Assembly: GCA_902781655.1 (NCBI GenBank)
Contig: CACZJZ010000003.1
Coordinates: forward strand, 124,001 to 188,000
Length of the DNA stretch: 64,000 nucleotides
Direction: 5' to 3'
DNA from: an uncultured Lachnospiraceae bacterium
GTDB lineage: Bacteria > Bacillota > Clostridia > Lachnospirales > Lachnospiraceae
Below are positions 8,473 through 17,838 of the stretch, in pieces. Positions within the stretch are counted from its first letter, which is position 1. Every line of letters starts with the position of its first letter. Both the position numbers and the translations under genes were made by a program. The notes under the pieces were generated by a model. That model was not told the DNA's origin. It did not search any database and was given only the letters and a program-made list of their open reading frames with translations.

Positions 8473-10074
8473 ATGAATAACGGGGAACTGATTGAGAGCG
8501 GCAGAGCTGTTCTCGGCATTGAATTTGGATCGACCCGTATCAAGGCGGTACTGATCGGGGAGCATAATGAGCCGATCGCGCAGGGCGGTCATGAGTGGGA
8601 GAACAGGCTGGACGACGGCATCTGGACCTATACGCAGGAGGATATCTGGCAGGGGCTGGCGGATTGCTACCGCGATCTGGCACAGAATGTGCAGCAGGAG
8701 TACGGCGTCCCGATCCGCAGACTTGCGGCTATCGGCATCAGCGCCATGATGCATGGCTACCTTGCCTTTGACGGAGATGGAAAGCTTCTGGTGCCGTTCC
8801 GTACCTGGCGCAATACCATCACGGAGCAGGCCTCCGAGGAACTGACGAAGCTGTTCGGCTATCATATTCCGCAGCGGTGGAGCATCGCGCATCTGCGGCA
8901 GGCAATTCTGAACGGGGAGAAGCACGTAAAGGATGTTCGTTTTATCACGACGCTGGCGGGCTATGTGCACTGGCAGCTGACAGGGGAAAAGGTGATCGGC
9001 GTCGGCGATGCGTCCGGCATGTTCCCGATCGATCCGGAGACGGCGGATTTCAGCCGGCGGATGATCGGACAGTTTGACGCGCTGGTGGAGCCGCAGCATT
9101 TCCCGTGGAAATTGGAAGAGATACTGCCGAGGTGCCTCCGCGCCGGAGAGACAGCCGGCGTGCTGACGGCTGAGGGCGCGGCGCGTCTCGACCCCACTGG
9201 CGTGCTGGAGGCAGGCATTCCGCTCTGCCCGCCGGAGGGCGATGCGGGAACCGGCATGGCGGCGACGAATTCCGTAGGGGTCCGCACGGGCAATGTTTCC
9301 GCCGGGACGAGCGTCTTCTCTATGGTCGTGCTGGAGAAACCGCTCAGCAGAGTCTATCCGGAGCTTGATCTGGTCACAACGCCCGCGGGCGCGGAGGTTG
9401 CGATGGTGCACTGCAACAACTGCACGTCAGATCTCAATGCCTGGGTCGATATTTTTGAGGAATTCTGCAAAGCGGCCGGTATCAGCATGGATAAGGGCGC
9501 ACTCTACGGGCTGCTGTACCGGCATGCGATGACAGGGGATGCGGACTGCGGAAAGGTGCTCGCCTACAATTTCCTGTCCGGAGAACCGGTCGCCGGGATC
9601 ATGGATCAGGTCGGCGCGCCTATGATTGTCCGGAATGCGGACAGCCATTTTACGCTGGCCAACCTGATGCGCGCAAACCTCTACTCCGCCTTTGGCACGC
9701 TGAAGCTGGGCAACGATATCCTGATGAAGCAGGAGCATGTGAGGGTGGACCGCATGATGGGTCACGGCGGCATCTTCAAGACAAAGGGTGTGGCGCAGAA
9801 CATTCTGGCAGCGGCGATGAACGCGCCGGTCACCTGCATGGAGACCGCAGGAGAGGGCGGCGCCTGGGGCATGGCTCTTCTCGCCTCGTATCTCATTCAT
9901 GGACAAGGCCTTTCCCTGGAGGCGTGGCTGTCCCGGGAAGTCTTCGCGGACGCGAAGGGGGAGACCGTGCAGCCGGCGCAGAAGGATATCGAGGGATTTG
10001 ACGCCTGGGCTGCGCTCTACCGGCGCGGACTCGGGGCGGAGCACGCCGCGATCGGGGCTTTTGCGGAAGAATAA
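8473..10074 (+). CDS. FGGY-family carbohydrate kinase (probable L-ribulokinase-like)
   Basis: A 533-residue sugar kinase of the FGGY family. It phosphorylates a ketopentose or a related polyol with ATP in the cytoplasm. Visible hallmarks are the N-terminal phosphate-binding strand '[16 protein letters not shown]', '[15 protein letters not shown]', the substrate-loop motif '[16 protein letters not shown]', and the C-terminal '[20 protein letters not shown]' adenosine-binding segment. The ATG at 8473 follows TGGAGG. It is longer than standard xylulokinases and diverges from AraB of E. coli, but an L-ribulose-5-phosphate 4-epimerase follows 30 bp later, which points to L-ribulose (or D-xylulose) as substrate. 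No AraA isomerase is encoded here. Confidence 0.8.
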   Translation: MNNGELIESGRAVLGIEFGSTRIKAVLIGEHNEPIAQGGHEWENRLDDGIWTYTQEDIWQGLADCYRDLAQNVQQEYGVPIRRLAAIGISAMMHGYLAFDGDGKLLVPFRTWRNTITEQASEELTKLFGYHIPQRWSIAHLRQAILNGEKHVKDVRFITTLAGYVHWQLTGEKVIGVGDASGMFPIDPETADFSRRMIGQFDALVEPQHFPWKLEEILPRCLRAGETAGVLTAEGAARLDPTGVLEAGIPLCPPEGDAGTGMAATNSVGVRTGNVSAGTSVFSMVVLEKPLSRVYPELDLVTTPAGAEVAMVHCNNCTSDLNAWVDIFEEFCKAAGISMDKGALYGLLYRHAMTGDADCGKVLAYNFLSGEPVAGIMDQVGAPMIVRNADSHFTLANLMRANLYSAFGTLKLGNDILMKQEHVRVDRMMGHGGIFKTKGVAQNILAAAMNAPVTCMETAGEGGAWGMALLASYLIHGQGLSLEAWLSREVFADAKGETVQPAQKDIEGFDAWAALYRRGLGAEHAAIGAFAEE

Positions 10075-10104
10075 GAAAACAGATGGAGCAGGAGGAAATG
10101 CATC

Positions 10105-10806
10105 ATGCTGGAAGAGCTGAAGAAACAGGTCTACGAAGCAAATATGCTTCTGCCAAAATACAATCTTGTCACGTTCACCTGGGGCAATGTCTCGGGCATC
10201 GACCGGGCGAGCGGTCTCTTTGTCATCAAGCCGAGTGGAGTGCCGTACGAGGAGCTGTCTCCCGACAAAATGGTGGTCGTGAATCTGGACGGGAAGGTCG
10301 TGGAGGGAGATCTCAATCCCTCCTCCGACACGCCGACGCACCTCGAGCTTTATCGCGCCTGGTCAGGGATCGGCGGAATCGTCCACACGCATTCTTCCTA
10401 TGCCACAAGCTGGGCACAGTCCGGGCGCAGTATTCCGTGCTACGGCACGACGCATGCGGACTATTACTATGGAGAGATTCCGTGTCTGCGCTGCCTGACA
10501 AAGGAAGAGATTGAGGAGGCCTATGAGGAGAACACAGGGCGCCTCATCATCCGCGAATTTGAGCGGCTGGGAAAGGATCCGGCGGCGGTCCCGGCCTGCC
10601 TCTGCAAGAACCACGGTCCCTTCTGCTGGGGAAGCGGTCCGGTGGATGCGGTCCACAGCGCTGTTGTGCTTGAGGAGGTCGCCAAGATGGCGTACCGCAC
10701 GGAGCTGATCAACCCGAAGGTGGAGCCGGCACCACAGGATCTGCAGGACAAGCATTATTACCGCAAGCACGGCGCCAATGCCTATTATGGACAGAAGAAA
10801 CACTGA
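10105..10806 (+). CDS. araD: L-ribulose-5-phosphate 4-epimerase
   Basis: A 233-residue class II aldolase-like epimerase that converts L-ribulose 5-phosphate to D-xylulose 5-phosphate using a divalent metal. Typical elements are '[12 protein letters not shown]', '[12 protein letters not shown]', '[14 protein letters not shown]', the zinc-binding '[13 protein letters not shown]' and '[16 protein letters not shown]', a later 'KNHGPFCWG' with the third ligand His, and the C-terminal '[16 protein letters not shown]'. The length matches AraD. It follows the kinase gene closely behind an AGGAGG site. Its product feeds directly into the transketolase and Rpe genes downstream, which makes this a coherent pentose module. 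Confidence 0.93.
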   Translation: MLEELKKQVYEANMLLPKYNLVTFTWGNVSGIDRASGLFVIKPSGVPYEELSPDKMVVVNLDGKVVEGDLNPSSDTPTHLELYRAWSGIGGIVHTHSSYATSWAQSGRSIPCYGTTHADYYYGEIPCLRCLTKEEIEEAYEENTGRLIIREFERLGKDPAAVPACLCKNHGPFCWGSGPVDAVHSAVVLEEVAKMAYRTELINPKVEPAPQDLQDKHYYRKHGANAYYGQKKH

Positions 10807-10972
10807 AAAACTGAAAAAACTGACGTAAACGGCAAAATCACTATCGCCATGAGCACAAATCTTTGATAAACTATGTTTATTAAAGTTGGATGAGCTGGCA
10901 GATATCGCTTCGGCAGACGGCGGAAAACTTTGCGGAGCGCGGCCGACGCATCCTTTGAAGGAGGATTTCACA

Positions 10973-11815
10973 GTGGACAATCTGGAACTCAGGAAAACTG
11001 CGAATGAGGTCCGAAAGGGCATCATCAACGCTGTGTATTATGCAAAAGCCGGACATCCGGGCGGATCGCTGTCCGCGGCGGACATCGACACGTTCCTGTT
11101 CTTTGAGGAAATGCATATCGACCCGAAGAATCCGAAGGATCCGGATCGGGATCGGTTCGTGCTCTCCAAAGGGCACACCTGCCCGGCGCTCTATGCGGCG
11201 ATGGCGAACCGCGGATATTTCCCGGTGGAAGAGCTGAAGACCTTCCGTCATCTTGGCTCCCGTCTGCAGGGGCATCCGTCTATGCAGTATCTGCCCGGCA
11301 TCGATATGAGTTCCGGTTCGCTCGGCCAGGGCATCTCAGCTGCATGCGGCATGGCGCTGTCTGCCAAAATTGATGGTCGCGCGTACCGCACCTACACGCT
11401 GCTCGGCGACGGAGAGCTGGAGGAGGGCGAGGTCTGGGAGGCGGCTATGTTCGCCGGGGACAAGCATCTCGACAACCTCTGCGTGATCGTGGATAACAAC
11501 AATCTGCAGATCGACGGCAATATCGATGACGTCAACAGCCCGAAGCCGATCGACAAAAAGTTCGAGGCCTTCCATTTCCATGTCATCAAGATCAACGGCC
11601 ATGACTTTGACGAGATCCGCGCGGCCTTCCGCGAGGCCCGCGAGACGAAGGGCGTGCCGACCTGCATCATTGCCTCGACTGTGAAGGGTAAGGGCGTTTC
11701 CTACATGGAGAATCAGGCCGGATGGCACGGCAAGGCGCCGAACGATGAGCAGTATCAGACGGCGATGGCGGATCTGACCAGAATTGACGAGATGCTTGCA
11801 AAGGAGGCAGAGTGA
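10973..11815 (+). CDS. tktN: Transketolase, N-terminal (thiamine diphosphate-binding) subunit
   Basis: A 280-residue subunit corresponding to the first half of transketolase. It contains 'AKAGHPGGSLSAADI', 'FVLSKGHTCPALYA' and the thiamine diphosphate motif 'GDGELEEGEVWEA...NNNLQIDG'. Many Firmicutes split transketolase into two genes, and the second half follows here. The start is taken as GTG 10973 because AAGGAGG lies eight bases before it; an ATG 29 codons upstream would add an unrelated peptide. The stop overlaps the next ATG by one base (TGATG). The 166-bp gap after araD is AT-rich and could hold an internal promoter, but none is convincing. Confidence 0.93.
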   Translation: MDNLELRKTANEVRKGIINAVYYAKAGHPGGSLSAADIDTFLFFEEMHIDPKNPKDPDRDRFVLSKGHTCPALYAAMANRGYFPVEELKTFRHLGSRLQGHPSMQYLPGIDMSSGSLGQGISAACGMALSAKIDGRAYRTYTLLGDGELEEGEVWEAAMFAGDKHLDNLCVIVDNNNLQIDGNIDDVNSPKPIDKKFEAFHFHVIKINGHDFDEIRAAFREARETKGVPTCIIASTVKGKGVSYMENQAGWHGKAPNDEQYQTAMADLTRIDEMLAKEAE

Positions 11816-12756
11816 TGGCAGACGTTAAGAAGATTGCAACCCGTGAGAGCTACGGCCACGCTCTGGAGGAACTCGGCGCCGAATATCCGCAGATCGTGGT
11901 GCTGGACGCGGACCTCAAGGCATCTACCAGAACAGAATATTTTGCGGCAAAATATCCGGACCGCTTCTATGACTGCGGCATCGCCGAGGGCAATATGATG
12001 GCGGTCGCGGCCGGGCTTGCCACGACCGGAAAGATTCCGTTCGCCTCCACGTTCGCGATGTTTGCGGCGGGCAGAGCCTATGAGCAGGTCCGCAATTCCA
12101 TCGGCTATCCGCACCTCAATGTCAAAATCGGTGCCACACATGCCGGCATTACGGTGGGCGAGGACGGCGCCTCGCACCAGTGCCTCGAGGATATCGCGCT
12201 GATGCGCGTGATCCCGGGCATGGTGGTTTTGTCTCCGTCTGATGATGTCGAGGCCAGGGCGTGCGTGCGCGCGGCAGCGGCTTATGAGGGGCCTGTCTAC
12301 ATGCGGTTCGGGCGCTATGCGGTTCCGGTATTCAATGATCCTGACATGAAGTTTGAGATCGGCAGAGGCCAGCTGGTGAAGGAAGGCAGAGACGTCACCA
12401 TCGTTGCCACCGGCATCTGCGTGGCGGCAGCCATCGATGCGGCGAAGATTCTGGAGAGCGAGGGCATCGACGCGGAGATTATCAATATCTGCACCATCAA
12501 GCCGATCGACCGGGAGCTGCTGGTCGCTTCTGCCGCCAAGACCGGCAGGGTTGTCACAGCGGAGGAACACAGCATCATCGGAGGCCTCGGCGGCGCGGTT
12601 GCCGAGGTGCTGTCGGAGGAATGCCCGACAAGAATGACCCGCATCGGCGTGCGCGACCGCTTCGGTGAGTCCGGCACAGCTGCGGAACTGATTCACAAGT
12701 ACGGACTGGACGGAGAGGGCATCGCGAAGAGCGTCGCCGCATTCGTCAGAGGGTGA
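11815..12756 (+). CDS. tktC: Transketolase, C-terminal subunit
   Basis: A 313-residue subunit carrying the pyrimidine-binding and C-terminal domains of transketolase. Motifs include 'DADLKASTRTEYFAAKYPDRF', the catalytic Glu in 'DCGIAEGNMMAVAAGLA', 'STFAMFAAGRAYEQVRNSI', 'HAGITVGEDGASHQ' and the C-terminal 'EEHSIIGGLGGAVAEVL'. It pairs with the preceding subunit to exchange two-carbon units between pentose and hexose phosphates. The ATG overlaps the upstream stop and follows AAGGAGG, so the two subunits are translationally coupled, as expected for a 1:1 complex. Confidence 0.93.
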   Translation: MADVKKIATRESYGHALEELGAEYPQIVVLDADLKASTRTEYFAAKYPDRFYDCGIAEGNMMAVAAGLATTGKIPFASTFAMFAAGRAYEQVRNSIGYPHLNVKIGATHAGITVGEDGASHQCLEDIALMRVIPGMVVLSPSDDVEARACVRAAAAYEGPVYMRFGRYAVPVFNDPDMKFEIGRGQLVKEGRDVTIVATGICVAAAIDAAKILESEGIDAEIINICTIKPIDRELLVASAAKTGRVVTAEEHSIIGGLGGAVAEVLSEECPTRMTRIGVRDRFGESGTAAELIHKYGLDGEGIAKSVAAFVRG

Positions 12757-12760
12757 GTCC

Positions 12761-12813
12761 CCGGGATTTTCCCGGTACGATGGGCCTGCGGGAATTTCCT
12801 GCAGGTCCTTTCT
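12761..12813 (+). terminator. Tandem hairpins after transketolase (possible weak terminator)
   Basis: CCGGGA-TTT-TCCCGG (12761-12775) and CCTGCGGGAA/TTCCTGCAGG (12785-12805) follow the stop codon directly, with a pyrimidine-rich CCTTTCT after the second stem. There is no long T run, so partial read-through into rpe is likely. Confidence 0.4.
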
Positions 12814-12855
12814 GTGCAGGCGGCGCACAGCGCGTGGAATAAGAGGTGAAAAGTA

Positions 12856-13518
12856 ATGAATATTCTATCGCCATCCATTCTGGCAGCAGATTTTACCTGT
12901 CTTGGAGAACAGATCGCGGAGACGAAACAGAACGGCGCCCGCTGGGTGCATATCGACGTGATGGACGGAACCTTTGTGCCGCAGATTTCGCTTGGGATGC
13001 CGGAGATACGCAGCATTCGGAAGGGGACGGATCTGTTTCTGGATGTCCATCTGATGGTGACGGATCCGATCCGTTTTGTTCGCACCATCGCGGACTGCGG
13101 CGCGGACATGATCACGTTTCACATCGAGGCGGCGTCCGATCCCGGCGCGGTGATCGCGGCGATCCAGGAGAGCGGAAAGAAGGCGGGCATCGCGCTCAAG
13201 CCGTCCACGCCCATTGCGCAGGCAATCCCCTATCTGGATCGGATCGACATGCTGCTTGTCATGACTGTCGAACCGGGTTTTGGCGGTCAGAAGTTCATCG
13301 CGGATATGCTGCCGAAGATTCGGGAGGCAAGGGAGCTGGCGGCCCGCAGGGGAAGGAATATTGACATTGAGATCGACGGCGGCGTGACCAGGGACAATAT
13401 CGGCACCATTCTCGGCGCGGGCGCCAACGTCATCGTGGCGGGCTCTGCGGTTTACCACGGCAATGTGGGAGAGAACACAAAATTTTTCATTCAGAAGCTC
13501 CGCGGGGAAGAGGCGTGA
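12856..13518 (+). CDS. rpe: Ribulose-phosphate 3-epimerase
   Basis: A 220-residue TIM-barrel enzyme interconverting ribulose 5-phosphate and xylulose 5-phosphate. Signatures are 'LSPSILAADF', 'HIDVMDGTFVPQISLG', 'DVHLMVTDP', 'HIEAASDP', 'MTVEPGFGGQKFI' and 'EIDGGVTRDN', which include the metal-binding His/Asp residues and the phosphate-binding 'VAGSAVY'. The length is normal. It is most likely read from the pentose operon through the weak hairpins upstream. It completes the link from arabinose-derived xylulose 5-phosphate to the rest of the pentose phosphate pathway. Confidence 0.95.
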   Translation: MNILSPSILAADFTCLGEQIAETKQNGARWVHIDVMDGTFVPQISLGMPEIRSIRKGTDLFLDVHLMVTDPIRFVRTIADCGADMITFHIEAASDPGAVIAAIQESGKKAGIALKPSTPIAQAIPYLDRIDMLLVMTVEPGFGGQKFIADMLPKIREARELAARRGRNIDIEIDGGVTRDNIGTILGAGANVIVAGSAVYHGNVGENTKFFIQKLRGEEA

Positions 13519-13531
13519 GATTCTCACGGCA

Positions 13532-13560
13532 TTGCAGAGCATTTCGGGAAACAGTATACT
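13532..13560 (+). promoter_or_regulatory. Predicted promoter for the methionine aminopeptidase gene
   Basis: TTGCAG (13532-13537) and TATACT (13555-13560) are 17 bases apart, about 70 bp before the TTG start of map and just after the rpe stop codon. Confidence 0.5.
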
Positions 13561-13632
13561 TGACCCGGATGCGCCCGGCAAAAGGAAGGCAAGCAGGGAA
13601 AAGAAGCCGGACTGTTCCAGGAAGGACAGATT

Positions 13633-14520
13633 TTGATCAGATTTACAGACAAGAAGCTGGACCGCAACGAACCGTGCTGGTGCGGAAGCGGCAAAAAGTA
13701 CAAGAACTGTCACATGGATTTTGACGAGAGGATTCATGAATTTGAGATGCGGGGGGCGGAGGTGCCGGACCGCTCGCTGATCAAGACGCCGGCTCAGATT
13801 CAGGGTATCCGGGAGAGCGCGAAGATCAATATCGCTGTGCTCGACGAGATCGCTGAGAAGATTCACGAGGGCATGACAACGCAGGAGATTGACGACATCG
13901 TCTATAACACGACGGTGAAGATGGGCGGCATTCCGGCGGATCTGCACTACGAGGGATATCCGAAGAGTGTGTGCACCTCCATCAACGAGCAGGTCTGCCA
14001 CGGCATTCCGTCGGACAAGGTGGTCCTGCGGGAGGGCGACATCGTCAATGTGGACTGCAGCACCATTCTGAACGGATTTTTTTCGGATTCGTCGCGGATG
14101 TTCTGCATCGGCGAGATCGACGACGAGAAGAAGAAGCTCGTCCGGGTCACCAACGAGTGCGTAGACATTGGCATCCGCATGGTGAAGCCATGGACATTTC
14201 TCGGCGACATGGGAAATGCGGTGCATCAGCACGCCCTGGAGAATGGATTCAGCGTGGTGAAGGAGATCGGCGGCCACGGCTGCGGTCTCGAGTTCCATGA
14301 GGACCCGTATGTCAGCTATGTGTCAAAGCCCGGGACGGAAATGCTGATGGTGCCTGGCTTGTGCTTCACGATTGAGCCCATGGTCAATGCGGGCACGGAT
14401 GAAATTTATCAGGACGACAGCGACGGCTGGGGCATTTATACCAGGGACGGCAGGCCGTCGGCACAGCGCGAGGTACAGGTCGTCGTCACGGAGGACGGCT
14501 GCGAGGTGCTGACATATTGA
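13633..14520 (+). CDS. map: Type I methionine aminopeptidase with N-terminal SEC-C zinc motif
   Basis: A 295-residue cytoplasmic metallopeptidase that removes the initiator Met from new proteins. The first 30 residues form a SEC-C motif (NEPCWCGSGKKYKNCH), found on many clostridial enzymes and in SecA, which may bring the enzyme to ribosomes. The peptidase domain follows, with 'SINEQVCHGIPSD', 'DIVNVDCS...DSSRMF', 'EIGGHGCGLEFHEDP', 'CFTIEPMV' and 'SAQREVQVVVTEDG'. The second metal-ligand Asp of the family's usual 'DGYHGD' is present as 'GFFSDSS'. The start is TTG at 13633, eight bases after AGGAAGG; no better ATG gives the SEC-C motif. Confidence 0.93.
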   Translation: MIRFTDKKLDRNEPCWCGSGKKYKNCHMDFDERIHEFEMRGAEVPDRSLIKTPAQIQGIRESAKINIAVLDEIAEKIHEGMTTQEIDDIVYNTTVKMGGIPADLHYEGYPKSVCTSINEQVCHGIPSDKVVLREGDIVNVDCSTILNGFFSDSSRMFCIGEIDDEKKKLVRVTNECVDIGIRMVKPWTFLGDMGNAVHQHALENGFSVVKEIGGHGCGLEFHEDPYVSYVSKPGTEMLMVPGLCFTIEPMVNAGTDEIYQDDSDGWGIYTRDGRPSAQREVQVVVTEDGCEVLTY

Positions 14521-14616
14521 TTTTTACTGCGCGCACTCTGCGGGATGCAGGGGGAGCGCGTTCCGTGGGAACGGACGCAGCATGAGCGCCCTCTCCACAG
14601 AAAGGATATTTGATCT

Positions 14617-16707
14617 ATGCAGAGCAAGGGAAAGTATTACATCACCACAGCGATCGCCTATACCTCAGGCAAGCCGCACATCGGCAACACCTACGAGGCT
14701 GTTCTGGCAGACGCCATCGCAAGGTATAAGCGTGCGGACGGCTATGATGTCTGGTTTCAGACGGGGTCCGACGAGCACGGGCAGAAGATCGAGCAGCGTG
14801 CCATCGAGGAGGGCATGAGTCCGAAGGAATTTGTGGACAAAACCAGCGCGGAGATCCGCCGCATCTGGGACCTGATGGGCACGAGCTATGACCGGTTCAT
14901 CCGCACCACGGATGAGGACCATGTGGTTCAGATCCAGAAAATTTTCCGCCGCCTTTATCAGCAGGGAGATATCTATAAGGGACATTACGACGGCCTGTAC
15001 TGCACGGAGTGCGAATCCTTCTACACGAAGTCTCAGCTGACTGCAGACGGGCGGTGCCCGGTTTGCGGCGGGGAGGTGCATCCCGAGAAGGAGGAGGCCT
15101 ATTTCTTTCGGATGAGCAAGTATGCGCCTCAGCTCATCGATTATATCAACACCCATCCGGAATTCATCCAGCCGGTTTCCCGCAGGAATGAGATGATGAA
15201 CAATTTCCTGCTTCCCGGCCTGCAGGATCTGTGCGTGTCGAGAACGAGCTTCAAGTGGGGCATCCCCGTGGATTTCGATCCGGGGCATGTCGTGTATGTC
15301 TGGCTTGACGCGCTCTGTAACTACATCACCGGCATCGGCTATGACGCGGATGGGAACAGCAGCAGTCTCTATCATAAGGAGTGGCCTGCGGATCTTCATC
15401 TGATCGGGAAAGATATCATCCGGTTCCACACGATTTACTGGCCCATCTTCCTGATGGCGCTGGGAGAGCCTCTGCCGAAGCAGGTGTTCGGACACCCGTG
15501 GCTGCTGCAGGGCGGCGAGAAGATGAGCAAGTCCAAGGGGAATGTCATCTACGCGGATGATCTGGTGGATATCTTCGGACTCGATGCGGTCCGGTATTTT
15601 GTGCTGCACGAAATGCCGTATGAGAATGACGGTGTCATCACGTGGGAACTGATGGTCGAGCGGACCAATTCCGACCTCGCGAATGTGCTTGGCAATCTGG
15701 TGAAGCGCACGGTCTCCATGAGCAACAAGTATTTTGATGGTGTGGTGGAGAACCGCCATGCGGACGAGCCTGTCGATGCGGAACTCAGGGAAGTCTGCAC
15801 CGGTGCCTATGCGAAGGTGGAGGAGGATATGGAGGAGCTCCGCGTGGCGGATGCCCTGACAGAGATCTTCACCGTCTACAAGCGCCTCAACAAATATATT
15901 GATGAGACGGAACCCTGGAATCTTGCGAAGGATCCGGCAAAACAGGACCGCCTTGCGACGGTTCTCTATAACCTGACGGAAGGGATCAGCATGGCGACGT
16001 CCCTGCTCGCACCGTTCCTGCCGACGACGGCGGACCGGATTCAGAAGCAGCTTGGCACGGCGCCGCGCCCGTTTGATACGATGGAACAGTTTGGCCTGTA
16101 TCCGAACGGCGGCCGGGTGACGGCGGAGCCGGAGATTCTCTTCGCACGTCTCGACAAGAAGGAAATTCTGGATAAGGCGGCGGCGATTCAGGAGAAGCAG
16201 AAGAAGGAATTCCTGGAGCACCAGGAGAAGGCAAGGCGCAATCTGGCAGCGGCCGGGATCAACACGGCAAAGGCGGGCGATGCCAAGAAGGACGGCGCGG
16301 CGGAGTCGGCTGACGATGCCGGAAAGCGCGGCGCAGAGAAGGACGGAGCGGGCCATGCGGCAGAGATCGACAGGAAGCCGGAGGTCTCCATCGAGGATTT
16401 TGCAAAGCTGCAGTTCCAGGTTGGCACAGTGATCCGGTGTGAGGCGGTGAAAAAGAGTAAGAAGCTGCTCTGCTGCCAGGTCCGGATCGGGGACGATGTG
16501 CGCCAGATCTGCACCGGGCTTCATCGCTGGTATGAGCCGGAGGAGATGGTCGGCAAGAAGGTGATGGTTATCACAAATCTGAAGCCGGCGGTGCTCGCAG
16601 GACTGAAGTCGGAGGGCATGATTCTCAGCGCGGAGGATGCGGACGGCAACGTGTCGCTCATGACGGTGGACAGGCAGGAGATGCCGGATGGGGCCGGAAT
16701 TTCCTGA
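14617..16707 (+). CDS. metG: Methionyl-tRNA synthetase with C-terminal tRNA-binding domain
   Basis: A 696-residue class I aminoacyl-tRNA synthetase that charges tRNA(Met). It shows the HIGH-like 'GKPHIGNTYEAVLADA', a zinc knuckle 'CTECESFYTKSQL...CPVCGGEV', and the 'EKMSKSKGN' signature at residues 301-309. After the anticodon-binding helices comes a low-complexity Ala/Lys-rich linker (about 520-585), then an EMAP/Trbp111-like tRNA-binding domain starting 'SIEDFAKLQFQVGTVIRCEAV' that mediates dimerisation and tRNA binding. The linker is longer and more Ala-rich than usual. A GAAAGGA ribosome site precedes the ATG. The 96-bp leader contains CGTTCC-GTG-GGAACG, but I see no T-box. Confidence 0.96.
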   Translation: MQSKGKYYITTAIAYTSGKPHIGNTYEAVLADAIARYKRADGYDVWFQTGSDEHGQKIEQRAIEEGMSPKEFVDKTSAEIRRIWDLMGTSYDRFIRTTDEDHVVQIQKIFRRLYQQGDIYKGHYDGLYCTECESFYTKSQLTADGRCPVCGGEVHPEKEEAYFFRMSKYAPQLIDYINTHPEFIQPVSRRNEMMNNFLLPGLQDLCVSRTSFKWGIPVDFDPGHVVYVWLDALCNYITGIGYDADGNSSSLYHKEWPADLHLIGKDIIRFHTIYWPIFLMALGEPLPKQVFGHPWLLQGGEKMSKSKGNVIYADDLVDIFGLDAVRYFVLHEMPYENDGVITWELMVERTNSDLANVLGNLVKRTVSMSNKYFDGVVENRHADEPVDAELREVCTGAYAKVEEDMEELRVADALTEIFTVYKRLNKYIDETEPWNLAKDPAKQDRLATVLYNLTEGISMATSLLAPFLPTTADRIQKQLGTAPRPFDTMEQFGLYPNGGRVTAEPEILFARLDKKEILDKAAAIQEKQKKEFLEHQEKARRNLAAAGINTAKAGDAKKDGAAESADDAGKRGAEKDGAGHAAEIDRKPEVSIEDFAKLQFQVGTVIRCEAVKKSKKLLCCQVRIGDDVRQICTGLHRWYEPEEMVGKKVMVITNLKPAVLAGLKSEGMILSAEDADGNVSLMTVDRQEMPDGAGIS

Positions 16708-16839
16708 GAAACAGAGGAGGCAGAACGGACGGCGGGAAGCCGCGCCGGGCGGGGACTGCTTCCGAAAGGCTTTGCGCGGATGCGGGGTCCTGCCGATAGA
16801 ATGAAGATACGAAGCATTTTGGAAATGGGGGGGACCAGA

Positions 16840-17805
16840 ATGAAGAAGGAGGAGTTCACGATTTCTTCCCGCGACGGGAAGGAAACGCCGGTTCATTGCG
16901 TGAAGTGGATCCCGGACGGCGTGGCGGCAGGGGAGAGCCAGCCGGCGATGATACTGCAGATCATACACGGAATGGCTGAGTATGTGGAACGATATGAGTC
17001 GTTCGCCCGGTGGCTGACGGAGCGGAATGTTCTTGTGTGCGGCGAGGATCATCTGGGGCATGGCAAGACGGCGCAGAAACCGGAGGACCTCGGGTATTTC
17101 TGCGAGCAGGATCCCGCCACCGTCGTGGTGCGGGATGTGCACCGGCTGAAAAAGACGGTGCAGAATCTGTATCCCGGCGTTCCGTATTTTATTCTGGGGC
17201 ACAGCATGGGTTCCTTCATCGCCCGCAATTATCTCTGCCGGTACGGAAGCGGCATCGACGGTGCCGTGATCATGGGGACAGGCATGACGCCGAAAAGGGT
17301 TCTGGACGTTTCCGGCAGACTGGCAGCATTCCAGGAGAAGTTCTGCGGCAGCCATCACATCGCCCGGATGATCGATCATCTCGCGTTTTCCGGGTATAAC
17401 AAGCGCATCCCGGCAGCGGAGACGCCTTTTGACTGGTTATCCGTGAACAGAGAGAACGTCAGCCGGTACATCGCGGATCCGCTCTGCGGATACACATTCA
17501 CGCTGAACGGGTTTGAGACCATGTTTGAGCTGATGCAGCGGCTGCATGTCAGGGAGAACCTCGACCGCATGCCGAAGGACCTTCCGGTGCTTTTTATTTC
17601 CGGCAGCGAGGACCCGGTGGGCGGGTGCGGCGAGCAGGTGAAGAACGTTGCGGACAGTTTCGCCCGGGAGGAGGGCATGACGGACGTCACGCTGAAGCTG
17701 GTGGAAGGATGCCGCCATGAAATTCTGAACGAGGACAATCGTCTGGAAACATACGAGTATCTGATGAATTGGATGAAGCAGCATGCTTCGCGGTCATCCC
17801 GGTGA
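16840..17805 (+). CDS. Alpha/beta hydrolase, monoacylglycerol lipase / lysophospholipase family
   Basis: A 321-residue serine hydrolase of the Hydrolase_4 family. It has 'QIIHGMAEYVERYESFARWL' (the oxyanion region), 'GEDHLGHGKT', the nucleophile elbow 'ILGHSMGSFIARNYL', an acidic residue in 'LFISGSEDPVGGCG' and the catalytic His in 'EGCRHEILNED'. This full Ser-Asp-His set matches bacterial monoglyceride lipases and lysophospholipase L2-like enzymes. No signal peptide is seen, so it probably acts in the cytoplasm on acylglycerols or related esters. The start at 16840 (MKKEEFTISSRDG) fits the family; an in-frame upstream ATG would add 20 atypical residues. The ribosome site is only a G-rich run. 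Confidence 0.85.
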   Translation: MKKEEFTISSRDGKETPVHCVKWIPDGVAAGESQPAMILQIIHGMAEYVERYESFARWLTERNVLVCGEDHLGHGKTAQKPEDLGYFCEQDPATVVVRDVHRLKKTVQNLYPGVPYFILGHSMGSFIARNYLCRYGSGIDGAVIMGTGMTPKRVLDVSGRLAAFQEKFCGSHHIARMIDHLAFSGYNKRIPAAETPFDWLSVNRENVSRYIADPLCGYTFTLNGFETMFELMQRLHVRENLDRMPKDLPVLFISGSEDPVGGCGEQVKNVADSFAREEGMTDVTLKLVEGCRHEILNEDNRLETYEYLMNWMKQHASRSSR

Positions 17806-17838
17806 TATCCGAAGCGTGCGGCGGGAGCAGCTGCGGCG

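Noticed and set aside
7425..8543. Antisense frame opposite the carboxylesterase
   Set aside because: The + strand carries a full type B esterase with its catalytic elbow; the opposite frame resembles nothing.
12865..14298. A 477-codon antisense frame across rpe and map
   Set aside because: Shadow of two well-supported genes; low-complexity product and no ribosome site.
14665..17379. A 904-codon open frame antisense to metG and the hydrolase gene
   Set aside because: It is the antisense shadow of two strongly supported genes in GC-rich sequence; its product is Arg/His/Leu-rich without any domain.
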